Assembly: GCA_028829895.1 (NCBI GenBank)
Contig: CM054178.1
Coordinates: forward strand, 64,882,335 to 64,946,334
Length of the DNA: 64,000 bases
Direction of reading: 5' to 3'
From: Sinotaia quadrata
Taxonomy: Eukaryota > Mollusca > Gastropoda > Architaenioglossa > Viviparidae
The translations under genes were made by a program, and so were the position numbers. Below are positions 1 to 13,116 of this stretch, piece after piece. The notes beneath the pieces were generated by a model. The model searched no databases. It had not been told where the DNA came from and saw only the letters and a list, made by a program, of their open reading frames with translations. Each line of letters begins with the position of its first letter. Position 1 is the first letter of the stretch.

Positions 1-46
1 GTATATAGTTTAAATGCAATGCTCACAAGAATTTTCTCTTGTAATA

Positions 47-524
47 CAGTGGTACCTCGCATAACGAACGCCTCACAGAACAAATGATCCGCATAATGAA
101 TGCCGCTGTGAATGCCCCTGTGACTCGCAGAACGAACTTGTTTCACCATAACGAACTGTACGTACGCCGCAAAAACATCGCATTTCCCATGAAAAAATGG
201 CTGAATCCAGCCAGTCGTGTCTCAGGGCGTGTTTGTCCCCAGTTGATTGTCCTTTTTTCCTTGCTTTGATGAACACCTAACATCTTACCTCATCAACACC
301 TAATATCATACCCTGCTTTGGTGAGTGTCTTTACTAGTGTTTTAACCCTGTGAACATGGCTCTGTCTTCATTTTCCTCTAATTTCTTTGATTTTTCGCGG
401 CGATGTGGAACGGATTGCACGATTTCCTGTAGAAGTCTATGGGATATAGTGTTTCGCACAACGAACATCTCGCATAACGAACGTACTGTGGAACGAATTG
501 TGTTCGTTATGCGAGGTACCACTG
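47..524. mobile_element. Pogo/Tigger-like MITE (non-autonomous DNA transposon)
   Basis: A 478-bp element with inverted ends. The left end reads CAGTGGTACCTCGCATAACG and the right end is its reverse complement. TA dinucleotides flank it at 45-46 and 525-526, as expected for Tc1/mariner-pogo elements that duplicate TA. The TIR start CAGTGGTACCTCG is the style of pogo/Tigger ends. Internal copies of the TIR motif AACGAAC recur near both ends, giving nested inverted structure. No transposase is encoded, so it must have been moved in trans. Family naming is by TIR resemblance only. Confidence 0.8.
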
Positions 525-569
525 TATATTATTTTTATAATGCAGTTTTGTTTACTTTCCTTCATTAGG

Positions 570-845
570 TTACTTTCAGTTGACTGTAAGCATAGTACTT
601 TCATAACTGTAAGTAGGGAAATAATTGATTGCAAGCAGGACACTTTCTCTTAGCGTACTTTCAATTGACTGCAAGCAGGACACTTTCTCTTAGCGTACTT
701 TCAATTGACTGCAAGCAGGACACTTTCATTTGAATGCAATCAGGGTACTTTCAATTGACTATTAGTAAGGTATTTTCAATTGACTATAAGCAGGATACTT
801 TCAATTGATTAAGCAGGGTACTTTTGGCTGACTGCAAGGAGGGTC
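570..845. repeat. Tandem minisatellite, about 25-bp unit
   Basis: Imperfect head-to-tail units of the form GTACTTTCAATTGACTGCAA plus GCAGG. Some carry an inserted ACTTTCTCTTAGC block, giving a longer alternating period. About eight units. No coding potential seen. Confidence 0.8.
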
Positions 846-1772
846 AGCACTGGGTTGGGGGTAGAGGATAAATATCAACAGGGCAGTGGTCTGGGGCTAC
901 AGTCATCATAAGGAGCACCCATTACTACCATTCTTCACATTTCTGGCAGAACACATGTCGTACCACAACTACATAATGACAGCAAACAGAAATGCTGAAA
1001 ATGTCCATGGAATTTCTGTACTTGTCCCCACATGGTGCTTTAATTGTATTTATTTATTTTTTAAAAAACATAAACTGTGTCTACTTGGTGTCATTGGAGC
1101 CCCTTTTAATAGCTCTGCCGATGGCCTCATACTCTGTAATGCCATACCTAACTACAAAAGAAATGATTGACCTTCAGGATCATCTTGAGAAGATGCACAA
1201 TTCTAAATCAAAATGGCATTTACATATACTGCATCTTATGTGTACACTAGCTTATTAAAATCATTAATGTATGTTTGTAATTCTCTTAACTCTACACTGG
1301 TTTATTAAAATCATTACGGTATGTTAATATTTCTCTTCATTCATTTTGAGTGTTTTACATCATTTTATTAAAATGTCATCATAATTCATCCTAAATAATA
1401 TTAAAATATATAATATTTTAAAAGATGCAGTCTGAAGTTTTAAAATTTATTTTTTGGAGGATTAGGAGAATAACATATTTTAAAAAATTACTGTAACATT
1501 TCTTTGCTAATTACTACTGCAATGCTTCACAATTTAAAAAAAAAAAATTTACAACGTGACAGAAGTGATTCATCATTTTAATATTAAAACATTGAGAAAC
1601 AATAATAGAGTTTAAAATATTATACTTTGGTATTGACTTGGGAAAATCAGAAGAACAAAAATTTGATAATACCATTCATGCCATCGCCCCATCAGATTTT
1701 TATCTGCTCTGTGATTGTGATTAACCTGGATATGGTGACGTTAATGATTTTTTTCTCTTATTGTAATGCCAG
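846..1772. other. Non-coding stretch upstream of first visible KCNT exon
   Basis: AT-rich DNA, interpreted as an intron of the potassium-channel gene because the first recognisable exon starts at 1773 with a splice acceptor. Short open frames around 890-1260 show no recognisable family and do not resemble the channel segment that should precede the first exon. Nothing else was identified. Confidence 0.4.
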
Positions 1773-1970
1773 ATTCGAGTCAAGCGGGCAACCATACAAA
1801 AGTTTCCAACATACGGTGAATTATACCAGGGACTGTGCTCTGCAACAGGGGAGATTCCTTTTGCTATTTATCGTACTGAACGACAGTCACAAATCACATC
1901 AGATAGCAATGAAAACTTGAATGCTAAGGCTATGCCTGGATTAGAGAAAAACAGGAAACGGAACAAAAAG
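1773..1970 (+). CDS. KCNT1: KCNT exon a (66 codons)
   Basis: Acceptor TGCCAG precedes ATT; donor AAG|GTACAT follows. Phase 0 at both ends. It encodes the end of the second RCK region with the hallmark [10 protein letters not shown], then a basic linker ending KNRKRNKK. The overlapping longer open frame at 1627-1920 is a shadow. Confidence 0.85.
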
Positions 1971-4900
1971 GTACATGCCAATTTTATTTGATTTTTTCCC
2001 ATGTATTTGTAGTTGAAGCCAATTTTTGCTTGATATGCTTGTTTCCCTGACTAACTGGCTGCAGTTGTTTTCTCCGGAGCTTGAGTACTAACTATAAATT
2101 TATCATTCAAGTGAGTACTAAGCTGGATTGAGGAGTTATTTCCCCTGACATTTGTATGAAGATTAGCAGCATTTAAAAATTTATTTACTTATTAAGATCA
2201 TTAGGCCATCTGTCTTTTAGCTCATTTTGCTCACACATTTGTTTATATCTGCTTGCAGTAAGTATAACAACAGCATATGCCTTCTGTTACAAGGGATTGA
2301 AACATTTTATTTTAGCTGACATTTTCTTATTTGAAATAGTCTGGAATTTGGCAGCCTCACAAAGCTAAATAATGAAGTTTACTGATTTTTGTTTCTTCAC
2401 ATACTAAATTAGTCAGGACCAGAAATTTTCTGCTTGTTTGTGGTTTTCCACAGATGTAAGTTTCGATTCTGCCAGTTTTATTTTCATTTCTCACTGTAAA
2501 ATAGAAGCTTATGTGTTTCATCTTACATCACTTAGAGCAATGAAATTTTTATTTTATTTCATGCTTTAAATTATGTCAACCATAAAATGTTTAACCCCTT
2601 TGTCTTTAATTATAAATGTTGGAGAAATGAAGTACACTGCTTTGACGCATCAAATAAAAATGGATTTTGAATATTATTTTATCTTTCAAACAGTTTTACA
2701 TTCTATTAATGATTATACTTTAAATGGTTGATTCATGATTTTATTGATAACATGTGTTGTATTTTGCCTTTTTGTACAGGGTTTCATATTTTGTTTTATC
2801 TGTTATCTTTATTTTTTTCTTGGGTCGTATTTGCATGACGAGTTTGTATAATTTTACTTTTTTAAAGCATATAAAGTATTATAATAATAAACACTCCATT
2901 AAGTTATTATTATTATTATTCCTCTTCCTTCTACTACTACCACCACTACTCTTCTACTACCACCACCACTCTTCTACTACTACTACCACCACTACTCTTC
3001 TACTACTACTACCAGTACCACCACTACTCTTCTACTACTACTACCACCACCACTCTTCTGCTACTACCACCACCACTCTTCTACTACTACCACTACTCTA
3101 CTACTACCGCTTTACTACTACTTCCACTGCTACTATCACCACTATTACTACTACTACTACTACAACTACTACTGCTCTCCAAGAGTGCTAGTAAGAAAAT
3201 ACCCCTACTGACCAAAGCTACTTTTTGATGATGGATGGATGGACAGGTAGGCAGACAGACAGATTCCAGACAGTCACTTTGATTCTTTAAGCATCGATTA
3301 CAATATTTAAATTATTTTGCACTGTATTGTGAGTGAGCTGTCACCATCAGTATTACACAGTATACTGGTGTATGACCACATCTTTCTTGAGTTGAAGTGA
3401 GAGAAAAATATTTATATCAAACTCTTGCCCTTATTTCTTTTTCTCGGAAATCATCTTTTTGTATTATAATATGACACTAACATTTCATGACTATACCTAA
3501 TCATTATCTATATGCTAAATAAGCAAAGTTACACTCTCAATGGAAGTTAGTTGGAGTCTGAATCATGTAAACCATTAACAAAACACTATTTATTGTTCAA
3601 CATTGAATATTAAATGTACATTATTTATAAATATATGAAGAAAATCAAAACAAATCACATCAGTAGAGTTAGCAATTTAGCAATAACAAGTACGTATATT
3701 TATTTTATATTAATATTTTAAGAATACATATTCAGATATTATAGTAATATAACATTCCCCTGTAATTTAGAAATAAACACTTAACAAAGGGAAGATGTAA
3801 AGAGTAAAATAAATAAATGTTATTTGTGTGCATACTTCTGTGTTTCAAACCTTTTTACTTTAACAATATTTAATTTTGGGGTGGGTGGGGATGTTGATGA
3901 TATAGAGTGGATAATCTATACCAAAGTATGGCTGATATAGAGTGGATAATCTATACCAAAGTATGGCTGATATAGAGTGGATAATCTATACCAAAGTGTG
4001 GCTGATATAGAGTGGATAATCTATGCCAAAGTGTGGCTTATATAGTGGATAATCTATACCAAAGTGTGGCTGATATAGAGTGGATAATCTATACCAAAGT
4101 ATGGCTTATATAGAGTGGATAATCTATACCAAAGTAGGGCTGATATAGAGTGGATAATCTATGCCAAAGTGTGGCTTATATAGTGGATAATCTATACCAA
4201 AGTGTGGCTGATATAGAGTGGATAATCTATGCCAAAGTGTGGCTGATATAGAGTGGATAATCTATACCAAAGTGGGGCTGATATAGAGTGGATAATCTAT
4301 GCCAAAGTATGGCTGATATAGAGTAAATAAGTAATCTGTCTAAAGCGTGGCTGATATAGAGGCATCCCTCTAAATTTGTTGTTTTTAATAATATATTAGA
4401 AATCTGATTTTTCATTGTTTTTTTCTAATCATGGAGTTAGTATTGTGTTGCATTTGACATTGTTTATTCATTGGGTTTTTTTTTGCAGTGTTTTAACATA
4501 TCTATTGTAGTGTATTCTCTATGTCTTGTTTCTCTTAACAGGGAATTACTAGGGAGCAGTCATATATGCAGAACTCATTTTCAATGTTTAACAACACAGA
4601 GGCCTTGGACATAGGGGGTCTTATAAGGAACCGCTTGCGCAGTCTCGACATATCTGCTCATGACTACTGTAAGTGTAAATGACCATCATCAGTGTAAATT
4701 AATTAATATTATTATTCATATATCAGGGATGTTTATTGAATTAAACATTAACACTTTTGGAAACTATAGTGTTATTTAAAAATTGCATTTCTAATTTTTG
4801 AAGTATCACCCAAAATCATATTGGTTGATTTTTAAATTGATTTTTCTTGAAAGAAAAGAAGACATTGTATTAGTTGATTTTTAAGTTGTGGTTTCATTGT

Positions 4901-6806
4901 AAAACCAAAAGAAGAGATTGTATTGGTTAATTTTTAAATTGTGTATCATTATCAACAGAAGAAAAGAAGAGATTGTACTGGTTAATTTTGAAATTGTGTA
5001 CCAACAGAAGAAAAAAAGAGATTGTATTGGTTAATTTTTAAATTGTTTCCAGCAGATGAAAAGAAGTGAGAGTAGGAAAAAAAGAAGAAATTATATTGAT
5101 TTTTAAACTGTGTTTTCAATGGAAAAAAGAAGAAATTGTATTGGTTGATTTTTAAATTGTATTTTCATTGGAAGAAAAGAAATTGTATTAGTTGATTTTT
5201 AAATTTTGTTTACAGTGGAAATAAAGAAGAAATTGTATTAGTTGAATTTTAAATAGTGTTTTCAGTCAGAAAAAAGAAGAAATTATATTGGTTGATTTTT
5301 AAATTGTTTCTAGCGGAAGAAAAGAAGAGATCCAACACCATCTCCTATATCATTGCTAACCCATCCTCCAAGCGGAAGTTGAAAATTGGGGATATTGTGT
5401 GAGTTATAATTTTATATTTCATATTGTTGTAATGTGTTTGTCATTAACTCTTAATAGCACACTGCCAGTTTTCATTTGAGAAAACAGTTATGTGCAGTCT
5501 GTTCAAATTGAAGCATTTCGATCCTCACTAGAAGCTTGTTCACACTACTAGTTTCAAATTTAATTGATTATTTAGACTTTGTTTTGCTTTGTTTTGTTTT
5601 CACTAATAATTTGTTTCATTCAAAATAAAGGATAACATAAATTAAATAGAAAATATTTTAGTTTTAAAATGAATGTTCCAATTCATTTATTTAAATTTAT
5701 TACTATTATAATAATTGTTAACAAAAGTAAATGCCCTTAGCACAGTGGCCATTATTGGATAGTCCTATCTTTGATGGAAAATTCCTTTTTTAAAAAAAAG
5801 ATTTATTCAAGAAGGATTACAGATGAAGAACTAAAAAATAAAAATAACTTGATTTTTTAACAATATTTTTAACCCATAAAATTCACCTTACCCTTTTATG
5901 TTATTTACTGTGCAATTAAAATTGTGTTTGAAGTGGAAGTTATAATGTGGTATATATATATCTCTTGCAGTTTTACAGCACTTCATTTGAAAAAGAAAAG
6001 GTTGTTTAAATGCATTAACTTTTCTATATTACTAGTTCTATATATATTCGAATATATATATGAAAAACTGTAATGTAAGATATAAATTCTACAGTAATTA
6101 ACATTTCTGTTAATTGATATGTTAGGGCATTTCGTAGCTAGTTTGTAATGTAATGATATGAAGTTATTTTATAATAATATTTTGAAGGATTTGGTTCCTA
6201 GTAACATCTCTGATTTATTTCGATGCTAAGTCGCTGTACATAACTTGAGAAAAAAGAAATAGAAGAGGACAGTATATTACATTATAATACAAACATAATT
6301 TTAATTAATATTGTTTTACTAATCATAGTAAATTAAATTCTGTATGCTGGGTTTAAGCATCACACCTCTAACAGAAGAATATATTCATATAAATTAGGTT
6401 ATTTAGTCAGTTTACTTCCTTAGAACAGCAGTGTACAGATATTTTAAAATAAACCCCCGCATGAAAGCTTTGTTTACAGGAGGAACATTGGCCTTAATTA
6501 AGTGTAAGGACACTTTTTACTTTACTGAATAAAAAAAGTTAATTATACTTTTGCTCTTTCTAAATATATATTTTCAGTTATGTGATTCAACCTAGTTCAA
6601 TGCAAGCTAAGCCGAGCAAGCAGAAGTACTGGTTCCACCAGCGCTCACACAGTTTCAGTGGAGTCCTCAGTTCCCAGACTGCCACCTCTGCTGCAGTGAC
6701 ACAATCCGCTGGGCGAGCATCGCCAAGTGAGCACATTGGTCGATTCCGTTTACAGCGCTGCTCTTCAGAGAAGAAGCCTCACCCAGAGGCAGATACTTGT
6801 GCTTGA
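1773..6806 (+). CDS. KCNT1: Slo2/KCNT sodium-activated K+ channel, C-terminal exons (5' partial)
   Basis: Four exons (1773-1970, 4542-4668, 5314-5398, 6578-6806) join in one frame to give 212 C-terminal residues and a TGA stop. KCNT (Slack/Slick, Slo2) channels are plasma-membrane tetramers that pass K+ when cytosolic Na+ binds their RCK domains. Landmarks of the cytosolic tail are visible: [10 protein letters not shown] then [10 protein letters not shown] in the first exon, RNRLRSLDI in the second, and [11 protein letters not shown] followed by DIVYVIQPS across the third and fourth. These match the order in vertebrate KCNT1/2 tails. The last 60 residues (Ser/Gln/His-rich) diverge. The transmembrane and RCK exons must lie to the left of the window. 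KCNT1 versus KCNT2 cannot be decided; invertebrates usually have one slo-2 gene. Confidence 0.85.
2905..3180. repeat. Interrupted trinucleotide microsatellite (CTA/CCA/TTA)
   Basis: Long pyrimidine-rich run of CTACTA, CCACCA and TTATTA triplets, interrupted by TCTTCT. The Leu/Tyr/Thr-rich open frame over it (2754-3191) is an artefact of the triplet period. Confidence 0.9.
3895..4365. repeat. 35-bp minisatellite, about 13 copies
   Basis: Unit begins GATATAGAGTGGATAATCTA and ends CCAAAGTATGGCT; most copies are more than 90% alike, some lack 3-5 bases. It lies in a KCNT intron about 175 bp before the next exon. Confidence 0.92.
4542..4668 (+). CDS. KCNT1: KCNT exon b (127 nt)
   Basis: Acceptor CTTAACAG; donor TACT|GTAAGT. 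Enters in phase 0, leaves in phase 1. Encodes a Ser/Asn-rich piece, then [16 protein letters not shown], which corresponds to the conserved LVKNRM-type helix of KCNT tails. Confidence 0.85.
4790..5312. repeat. Degenerate roughly 55-bp repeats with pseudo splice-acceptors
   Basis: About nine imperfect units combining GAAGAAAAGAAGAGATTG with TTGGTTGATTTTTAAATTGT. They run up to the true acceptor TTGTTTCTAG at 5304-5313. The purine part resembles the first bases of the following exon (CGGAAGAAAAGAAGAGATCC). One unit near 5040-5070 even has TTGTTTCCAG followed by CAGATGAAAAGAAG. The array therefore looks like amplification of the intron/exon boundary. Confidence 0.75.
5314..5398 (+). CDS. KCNT1: KCNT exon c (85 nt)
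   Basis: Acceptor TTTCTAG; donor GATATTGT|GTGAGT. It completes a split serine codon and encodes [19 protein letters not shown], the invertebrate form of the NTLSYVLINP segment that ends vertebrate KCNT tails. Leaves in phase 2, completed by the first T of the next exon. Confidence 0.85.
5399..6577 (+). other. KCNT last intron
   Basis: AT-rich 1.2-kb intron, GT at 5399 and AG (ATTTTCAG) at 6576-6577. Nothing else recognised. Confidence 0.75.
6578..6806 (+). CDS. KCNT1: KCNT terminal exon
   Basis: Acceptor TATATTTTCAG. Split Val codon, then [18 protein letters not shown] and a Ser/Thr/Gln-rich C-terminus ending in TGA at 6804-6806. The residues YVIQPSS follow the pattern YLIRSDP seen in vertebrate homologues. 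Confidence 0.85.
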
Positions 6807-9800
6807 GCAAAGAATTTCATCAGCATTAAAAGCGGCATCATTTATTGCTTGGACCAGTTTCAGAATTCTGTATTATTTTTATATCACACTTTTTTCTGCC
6901 ACTAATAGGAATTTTTATATTGTTTTATTAAATATATTTATGAATTTGTTTCGTTGATATTCAGGACTTGGGATGGTCTCCCTTGTTGCAGCATTTTTTT
7001 ATGTTTGGGCAATTCTGTTGTGTCCCTTTTAAAGCACATCTGGCACCAAGGAATTCTTTGCACTTAAAATTTGCGTTTAACATGAATACTTAAACAGGCT
7101 GCAAGATCAGACCAACTATTGAAAGTAAAGCATTTGGCTATTTAAAAAAAGAAAATACACAAAAGTCCATGTATCTTGTGATTATATTATTAAAGTATAA
7201 ACCTGTGCAGAGACTCAGTAAAGAATGTGATCCTAATTAATCTAATAATTAACCAACTTACTGAAATGAGATCTCACATGAGGAAAATAGTTTTTTTTAT
7301 AAAATATATAAATAAATTTTCAAGGATCAAACTTGTTGCTAAATACAATGGTTGTTGATCTTGCCATTACTGGGCAAAGTATGGCTTTTGTTACCTATCT
7401 TACAGTTGCTGAACAAATGAACATTCAATGGAAGTGAGCAGTTAATTTATTGAAAAATCTTAAACACATATTGACTGTCACTGAACAAAAAAAAACAAAT
7501 GGCTTTTAACAGGCATTACAGATCACCAGAAGTAAATTCTTTGACTGATCAAGCTGGCATTTAGATGAATGATTTTCAAAACATATCAATTTGTGTGCAT
7601 TTGGTATCTGATTCATTAATTCCCGTTAGGTAATGAAAGCATCATCTTATGTTGTTAATGCTATATATATATGTATTATATATTGTACATATTTTCTAAT
7701 TTTGTTTGAGAATTATTTTTTCAAGTTATAGTGGGGTTCTTCAAGTAAGTGGTCCTTCACGAGTTTCAACAGACCCTGCACTGAGTTAATGGCTTAGATT
7801 GACATTAAGAGACCTTGAACATGTGGTGAATGGTTGTCAGACAGCACTGAAAGCTCTTAAATATACTTTGACTTGTTTTAAACAGAGATAAAATCTCATG
7901 AACATGTGGTGAATAGTTGTCAGACAACACTGAAAGATCTGCTTTGACTTGTTTTAAACATAGATAAATCTCTTGAACATGTGGCGAATGGTTGTCCGAC
8001 AACACTGAAAGCTCTTAAATATACTTTGACTTGTTTTAAACTGAGATAAAATCTCTTGAACATATGATTGGCTGTGAGCAAACAACAGAAAAAGTGTTCT
8101 TGTTTAGCTGTAAACAGATTTTAAAATACCTCAATACAGCAAATGGTTGTGAACAAACATTAACATATTTTGATCAGACATTGAACATTGTGAACATGTG
8201 GGAAAAGACCTTGAGTGCACATTGAAAGGACACAAACGAACTTTGTAAGATGGTGAGCATGATTGAATTGACTTTGACACGACTTGTGTTATCTGAAATA
8301 TTTCTCGCTGTCGTTCCTCACTGAAAGCTTAATCAAAGTTAAAATTCAGCTTACCACTACGAATAAGAAGAATAACTCCATTATGGCATATTTTTACATG
8401 TGAATTTCAGGGTCAGCATGTCCATGTGTCACTTATGTATGTCTGTGATTCCTCTAACAGAGAATAACAACGTCCTCTGAAGTACAACTGAGGACAACTC
8501 TTAGTGTGAATGTTAAGTTTAATTCAGACATTACTTCTTGCAGTTGCTATAATGTTGAAAATATGTGATTGACTGGATGAATATCAAACAGACAACACTA
8601 AATATGTTACAGTGTACTAATTTCTCTTTCTATAAGTAGGTCATGATCAAGTTACATTTCTGGCTCTTGTCACTGGATTGAAATGATTTTAATTTGTGGT
8701 GTAGGTTTTATTGCTGTGGGTTTTAATATGTTACCTTTTGAATCTGGTGATGGGTGTGTGTCTTTTGTTGCACAATTTAATAATAAGTTAATAAGATGTA
8801 TTTGTCAATTGATTATCAAGCCTGATGACATTGGCTGTAGGAATGGTAGTTCTTTTCCTCCATGTGCAACCAGTATCAGTTGGAAGTTCATTGTATACCA
8901 TTTCAGGATTTCTGTTTGAATTAAAATATATCAGTGGTCACATTTCAAAACTAATAGGTCACATGTACAGTTTTATGATTTCTTTTAAATATGGGTGATA
9001 AATAATTTTGGTATTTAATGTTCCTTTTATTGATTTAATGTTGTCTCGATAATTGTCTTACTGTAGAAAAGAAAAATTGAAAAAGATGACAGGGTTTGAA
9101 AGAAAACTTTGAAAAGATGTGAAAGGAAATATTGTTTGTTTAAAGTTCAGTATGTACATAAATATTATAACTGCATGTTATATATATCATGTTTTCACAT
9201 TCTGGTTGTGTTGTTCATTTTGTCTATATGCGTTGTCTGCTAGTGTGTAAATAAATATTATAACTGCATGTTATCATGCTAACAGCATAATACTGCTCAT
9301 TTCATCCATGTGCCTTGTCTGTCAGCATGTTTCACATCAGTTCACACTTTACTGTTCATGTTTGAAAATGTGGGTGTTTGTTGGTGATAACTGATTAAAT
9401 TTCCAAATTTCCACTTCTGGTTAAGTTTGATTTTACAGTTTTCTTTTACTTTTAAAGTTTTGAGTATTTTAACCTTTTAACCTTCACTGAATAAAAAAGA
9501 CTTTTAAACACTTATGTTTGCCGGATACATATGTTGTTTTCTAAACTCATATTTGGTGAATTGGAGTATCAGATTTTAAAAAATATATATTTTAAGGTTC
9601 TCAAACATCCAATCATGAACACTGTTTGGAAAATTAATACCCAAATATAAAGTATTACAATTCGAGTGTAGGTAATTTATTTTACCTGATGCTTTTAACA
9701 ATAGTTTTTCAATACAACACATGTACTAGATTGCTTAAAGATTTCTAAATGTTTTGTAATAAGACCTACACCTAGGAATAATTTAGTTTTAATGTTTTCT

Positions 9801-12800
9801 TGTTTATCTGTACATTACATTCATGAATGAATAATGGATTGTAATGTTACTCTGCTTAATTTATATCTATGTTAAGCCATGAATGACTGGAAGTGTAATG
9901 TTTTACTCTTCGTTAAGCTATGAATAACTTAATTTTATTGTGTCTGCAGTAGTAGTATACACCAGTGAACATTTTGAAAATTGATGGCTTCATTCTTTTC
10001 TTTAAAATGTGAAAATGGAAGAGTTTGCTCTTTTTTCTTTTTACAAATTTTGTTGTAATAAATTATTACCAGTAATATTCTACAATTGATCTGTAATCTG
10101 AAATTCACTTGTTCTCAGTACTTAAGCTCTAGTGACTTTCTCGTGCAGTAGAAAGCTGCAATTCAAGTTATTTATATTGAGAGTTAATCATGGGTTATGA
10201 GTAGAAGTTTACTTAATATATAAGTGTACTTAACAATCCTGTACCTAACAGAGTTTACTTAACAATTCTGGACTTGAAATAGCAATAAGTCATATACCTT
10301 ATAGAATGTTCTTCATTCTTTAATTTTAAATAGATCTCACAATCTTCTTGAAATAGAAATTATTTAAAAGTCTTTTTTTACTTGAACATTTTTACTTTGT
10401 CTCTCTTAGGTGAAACAGAAATTGCCCAACAGGTTTTTAATGAAGTAGAAATGAATGATCAGTGTTTTAATTGAAATAGATATGAACCTAACATAGAAAT
10501 ACACAAAGCATTGTTCTCTGTACATTTTGCTTGTACAAGTTCAATCCATGAGGATATTTAAGACAAAACGAGGTCTCAGCACTCCTTCATTCATCATTCC
10601 CAGATTACCAGCTGAGCTTCCCCTTGATTAATAATTTTTTTTGTGGTCTTAATATCTACTTGCAAACTTTGTTGAACTCATGGACTGGCTGTAAATTTGA
10701 TTATGAATGCAACGACATAATTAAATACTTCTTAATTCTTATTCCCTTCACTGTCTCCCAGTCACATTCAACTCTTAAGGGAGAGTACCCACTCTATAAT
10801 TATAGTGCTCATTATTATTGTGCTTTTCTCAAATCCTCACATTTTTATAACATTTCTCCCATTTGTTGGTACCCATCAGCTACGGGGACCAGTTTAGTTT
10901 TGTTTAAATGAAAATAGTTGCATTATAAGTTGTCACCTAAACAAACAACTGATGTTAAAAGGGTGCATACTATCTTTTAAAAAATGTACATCCTATCGAG
11001 TTAAGTTACAGTGTCTTGTAAAGCATGTCATGCCTGTGTCATCCTCTCTTGTTCATCTGCCATCTTATGTCAGCAACACTATTCAGGACTTCATTGTAGT
11101 CTTTAGATGGCATCGCTGTATTTGTGCAGGCATTTTGTAAGTGTTCACAGTGTGTTCCCATTTGCATCACATGATCACCATAATACACATATTTTAAGAA
11201 TAATCACTTTTATATGTATGTGACATGTCAGGCTTGCATACAATACTCAAGAACTGAGATTCCTAATTTGCTATCTCTTGTGTGCACTGGAGAAAACTGA
11301 ACAATGCAGAGTGTTTAGTAAGGAATAAACTGATATGTTTAGATTCTTCTGAACATGAATACTAACCTCTTTCTGTGTTTTCCCTTCAAATATCAAATTC
11401 TTATATTGCTTCTGACAGCAGCTGGAGTGTGTATGTCAGGAATCAGTCCTACATTTTTGAAATGATTTTTCTCCTTTCATTACAATTATCTTAAAATAGA
11501 AATGTAGATTTTACTATTGAGATTATGCTTTTAGTATTTAATCATTTTAAATTTGAGTATTTTATTGGACTCAACTTCTAGGATTTTATTGAATTTCACT
11601 CTGTACTGGCATGAAGTATTGGCATTTACAATTGCAGTCATTTTTATTATGCATGTACATATACTTAAATGTGAATAGTACTTGTGACTTGAAATATTTC
11701 TATGCTGAATGTTTATTGGAAATATTGGAAACAATAACTGTTGATTTGAATACATTTCTTTTCTTTTATACAATAACAAAGTGTTATGATTGAGTACTGC
11801 TTTGGTTCTTAGGGGGTTTTATACAGCCATTGTAATGCTTTTCTTCTGGCTGAAATATTGCAGAAGAAAATTGTTTTGTTGTTGTTTGTTTTGTTCTTAA
11901 TTAATTAACACATAAATCTATTGAAAGAATGGAGCCAGTGGTTGTGGATCAACTCCTAGTCATAATTCTTAGTTGATTTTTTTTTTTTGGATGTTTTAGT
12001 TATTGTTACAGTTAACAACAGATCTTGTGTAGTAAAACTATGTCAGTAGAGACAAATCCTAGTCATAAATTTCTGTTGATATTTTTTGTTTCATTAAATT
12101 TAACAGTGAACAGACCTTACTGTAGTAAGGTAAATATTTTTAACCCCTCTAATAATCTAAATTTAGAAACAGGATAATATAAATTATCATGCTCATTTGG
12201 CCACTAATGTATTTAACCACTTCACTTCTAATAAAATTATAAATCTATTAAAATTATAAAATATTAATAATTTCCACTCTAATAATTAATTTTGAAGAAG
12301 AGGGGTTAAAATAAAGACATGACATAATCTAGAGCCAGGTTTATGTTTGTTATTATACATCACCCACTTTAATCTCATTGAAAGATCTCTCTTCTGATAA
12401 AGCATTACTAATTTCCCACGGTACCATAATTCATTTTGACGAGAAGGGGTTAAAATGAGGACATGACATAATCTAGAGCCAGATTTACATTTTTTATTAT
12501 ACATCCCCCACTTTAATCTTATTGAAAGACTGCTTTGTTAACTGTTAGTGTGTGAAGAACATGATCTAAATGTACATAATTCATTCTTGGAGTGCTTTAG
12601 TTATTGTTAACACATTGTCTGAATAGAAAGGTTATTCATCACTTTACTGAGGATTTTGTTTTTGGCAACAGTACTGAGTCAGTCATCTTGAATAAGTACA
12701 TCACTATTTATGTTTCAGTGAATATTATTTTAATAAAGAAAATACATTTTTTATATTTTTGTTTAATAAAAAAAGAAAAATTTGTCAGAACTGGTTTTTG

Positions 12801-13074
12801 TGTTTGTCACATAAGGACTTTCAGTTTCCAGTTCTATTAAAATAGTTCTTTTGTATATTTTGTGCTTGTAGTGAAATGTTAAAAAGAGTGCTAAGATCCA
12901 TGATATGAATAGATGATTCCATACTTGTTTGTCTAGATTTGTAGAAAATGCATTTTGAAACCTCATATTGTGGGATGGATTGTTAATGGTGACAGATTAA
13001 TCAATCAAGACACTATTCTTTTTTTTTAGTCTGGTAACCATTTTGATGTCTCATGAGCCTTGAATCAAAGTTTG

Positions 13075-13116
<42 letters not shown>

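Larger units (their letters stand above)
1971..4541 (+). other. KCNT intron with trinucleotide and 35-bp repeats
   Basis: 2.6-kb intron bounded by GT at 1971 and AG at 4541. It holds a CTA/ACC-type trinucleotide run (about 2905-3180) and a 35-bp minisatellite (3895-4365), listed separately. The remainder is AT-rich with nothing recognised. Confidence 0.75.

Noticed and set aside
886..1258. Two overlapping + strand open frames upstream of KCNT exon a
   Set aside because: Neither resembles the KCNT segment expected before [10 protein letters not shown], and no acceptor/donor pair with good consensus brackets them.
2754..3191. 145-residue open frame rich in Leu, Tyr and Thr
   Set aside because: Product of the CTA/ACC trinucleotide run; no stop can arise within the period.
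3895..4365. Regular repeat considered as a CRISPR array
   Set aside because: Units are contiguous without unique spacers and the DNA is eukaryotic; it is a minisatellite. The same applies to the 41884, 55374 and 16500 arrays.
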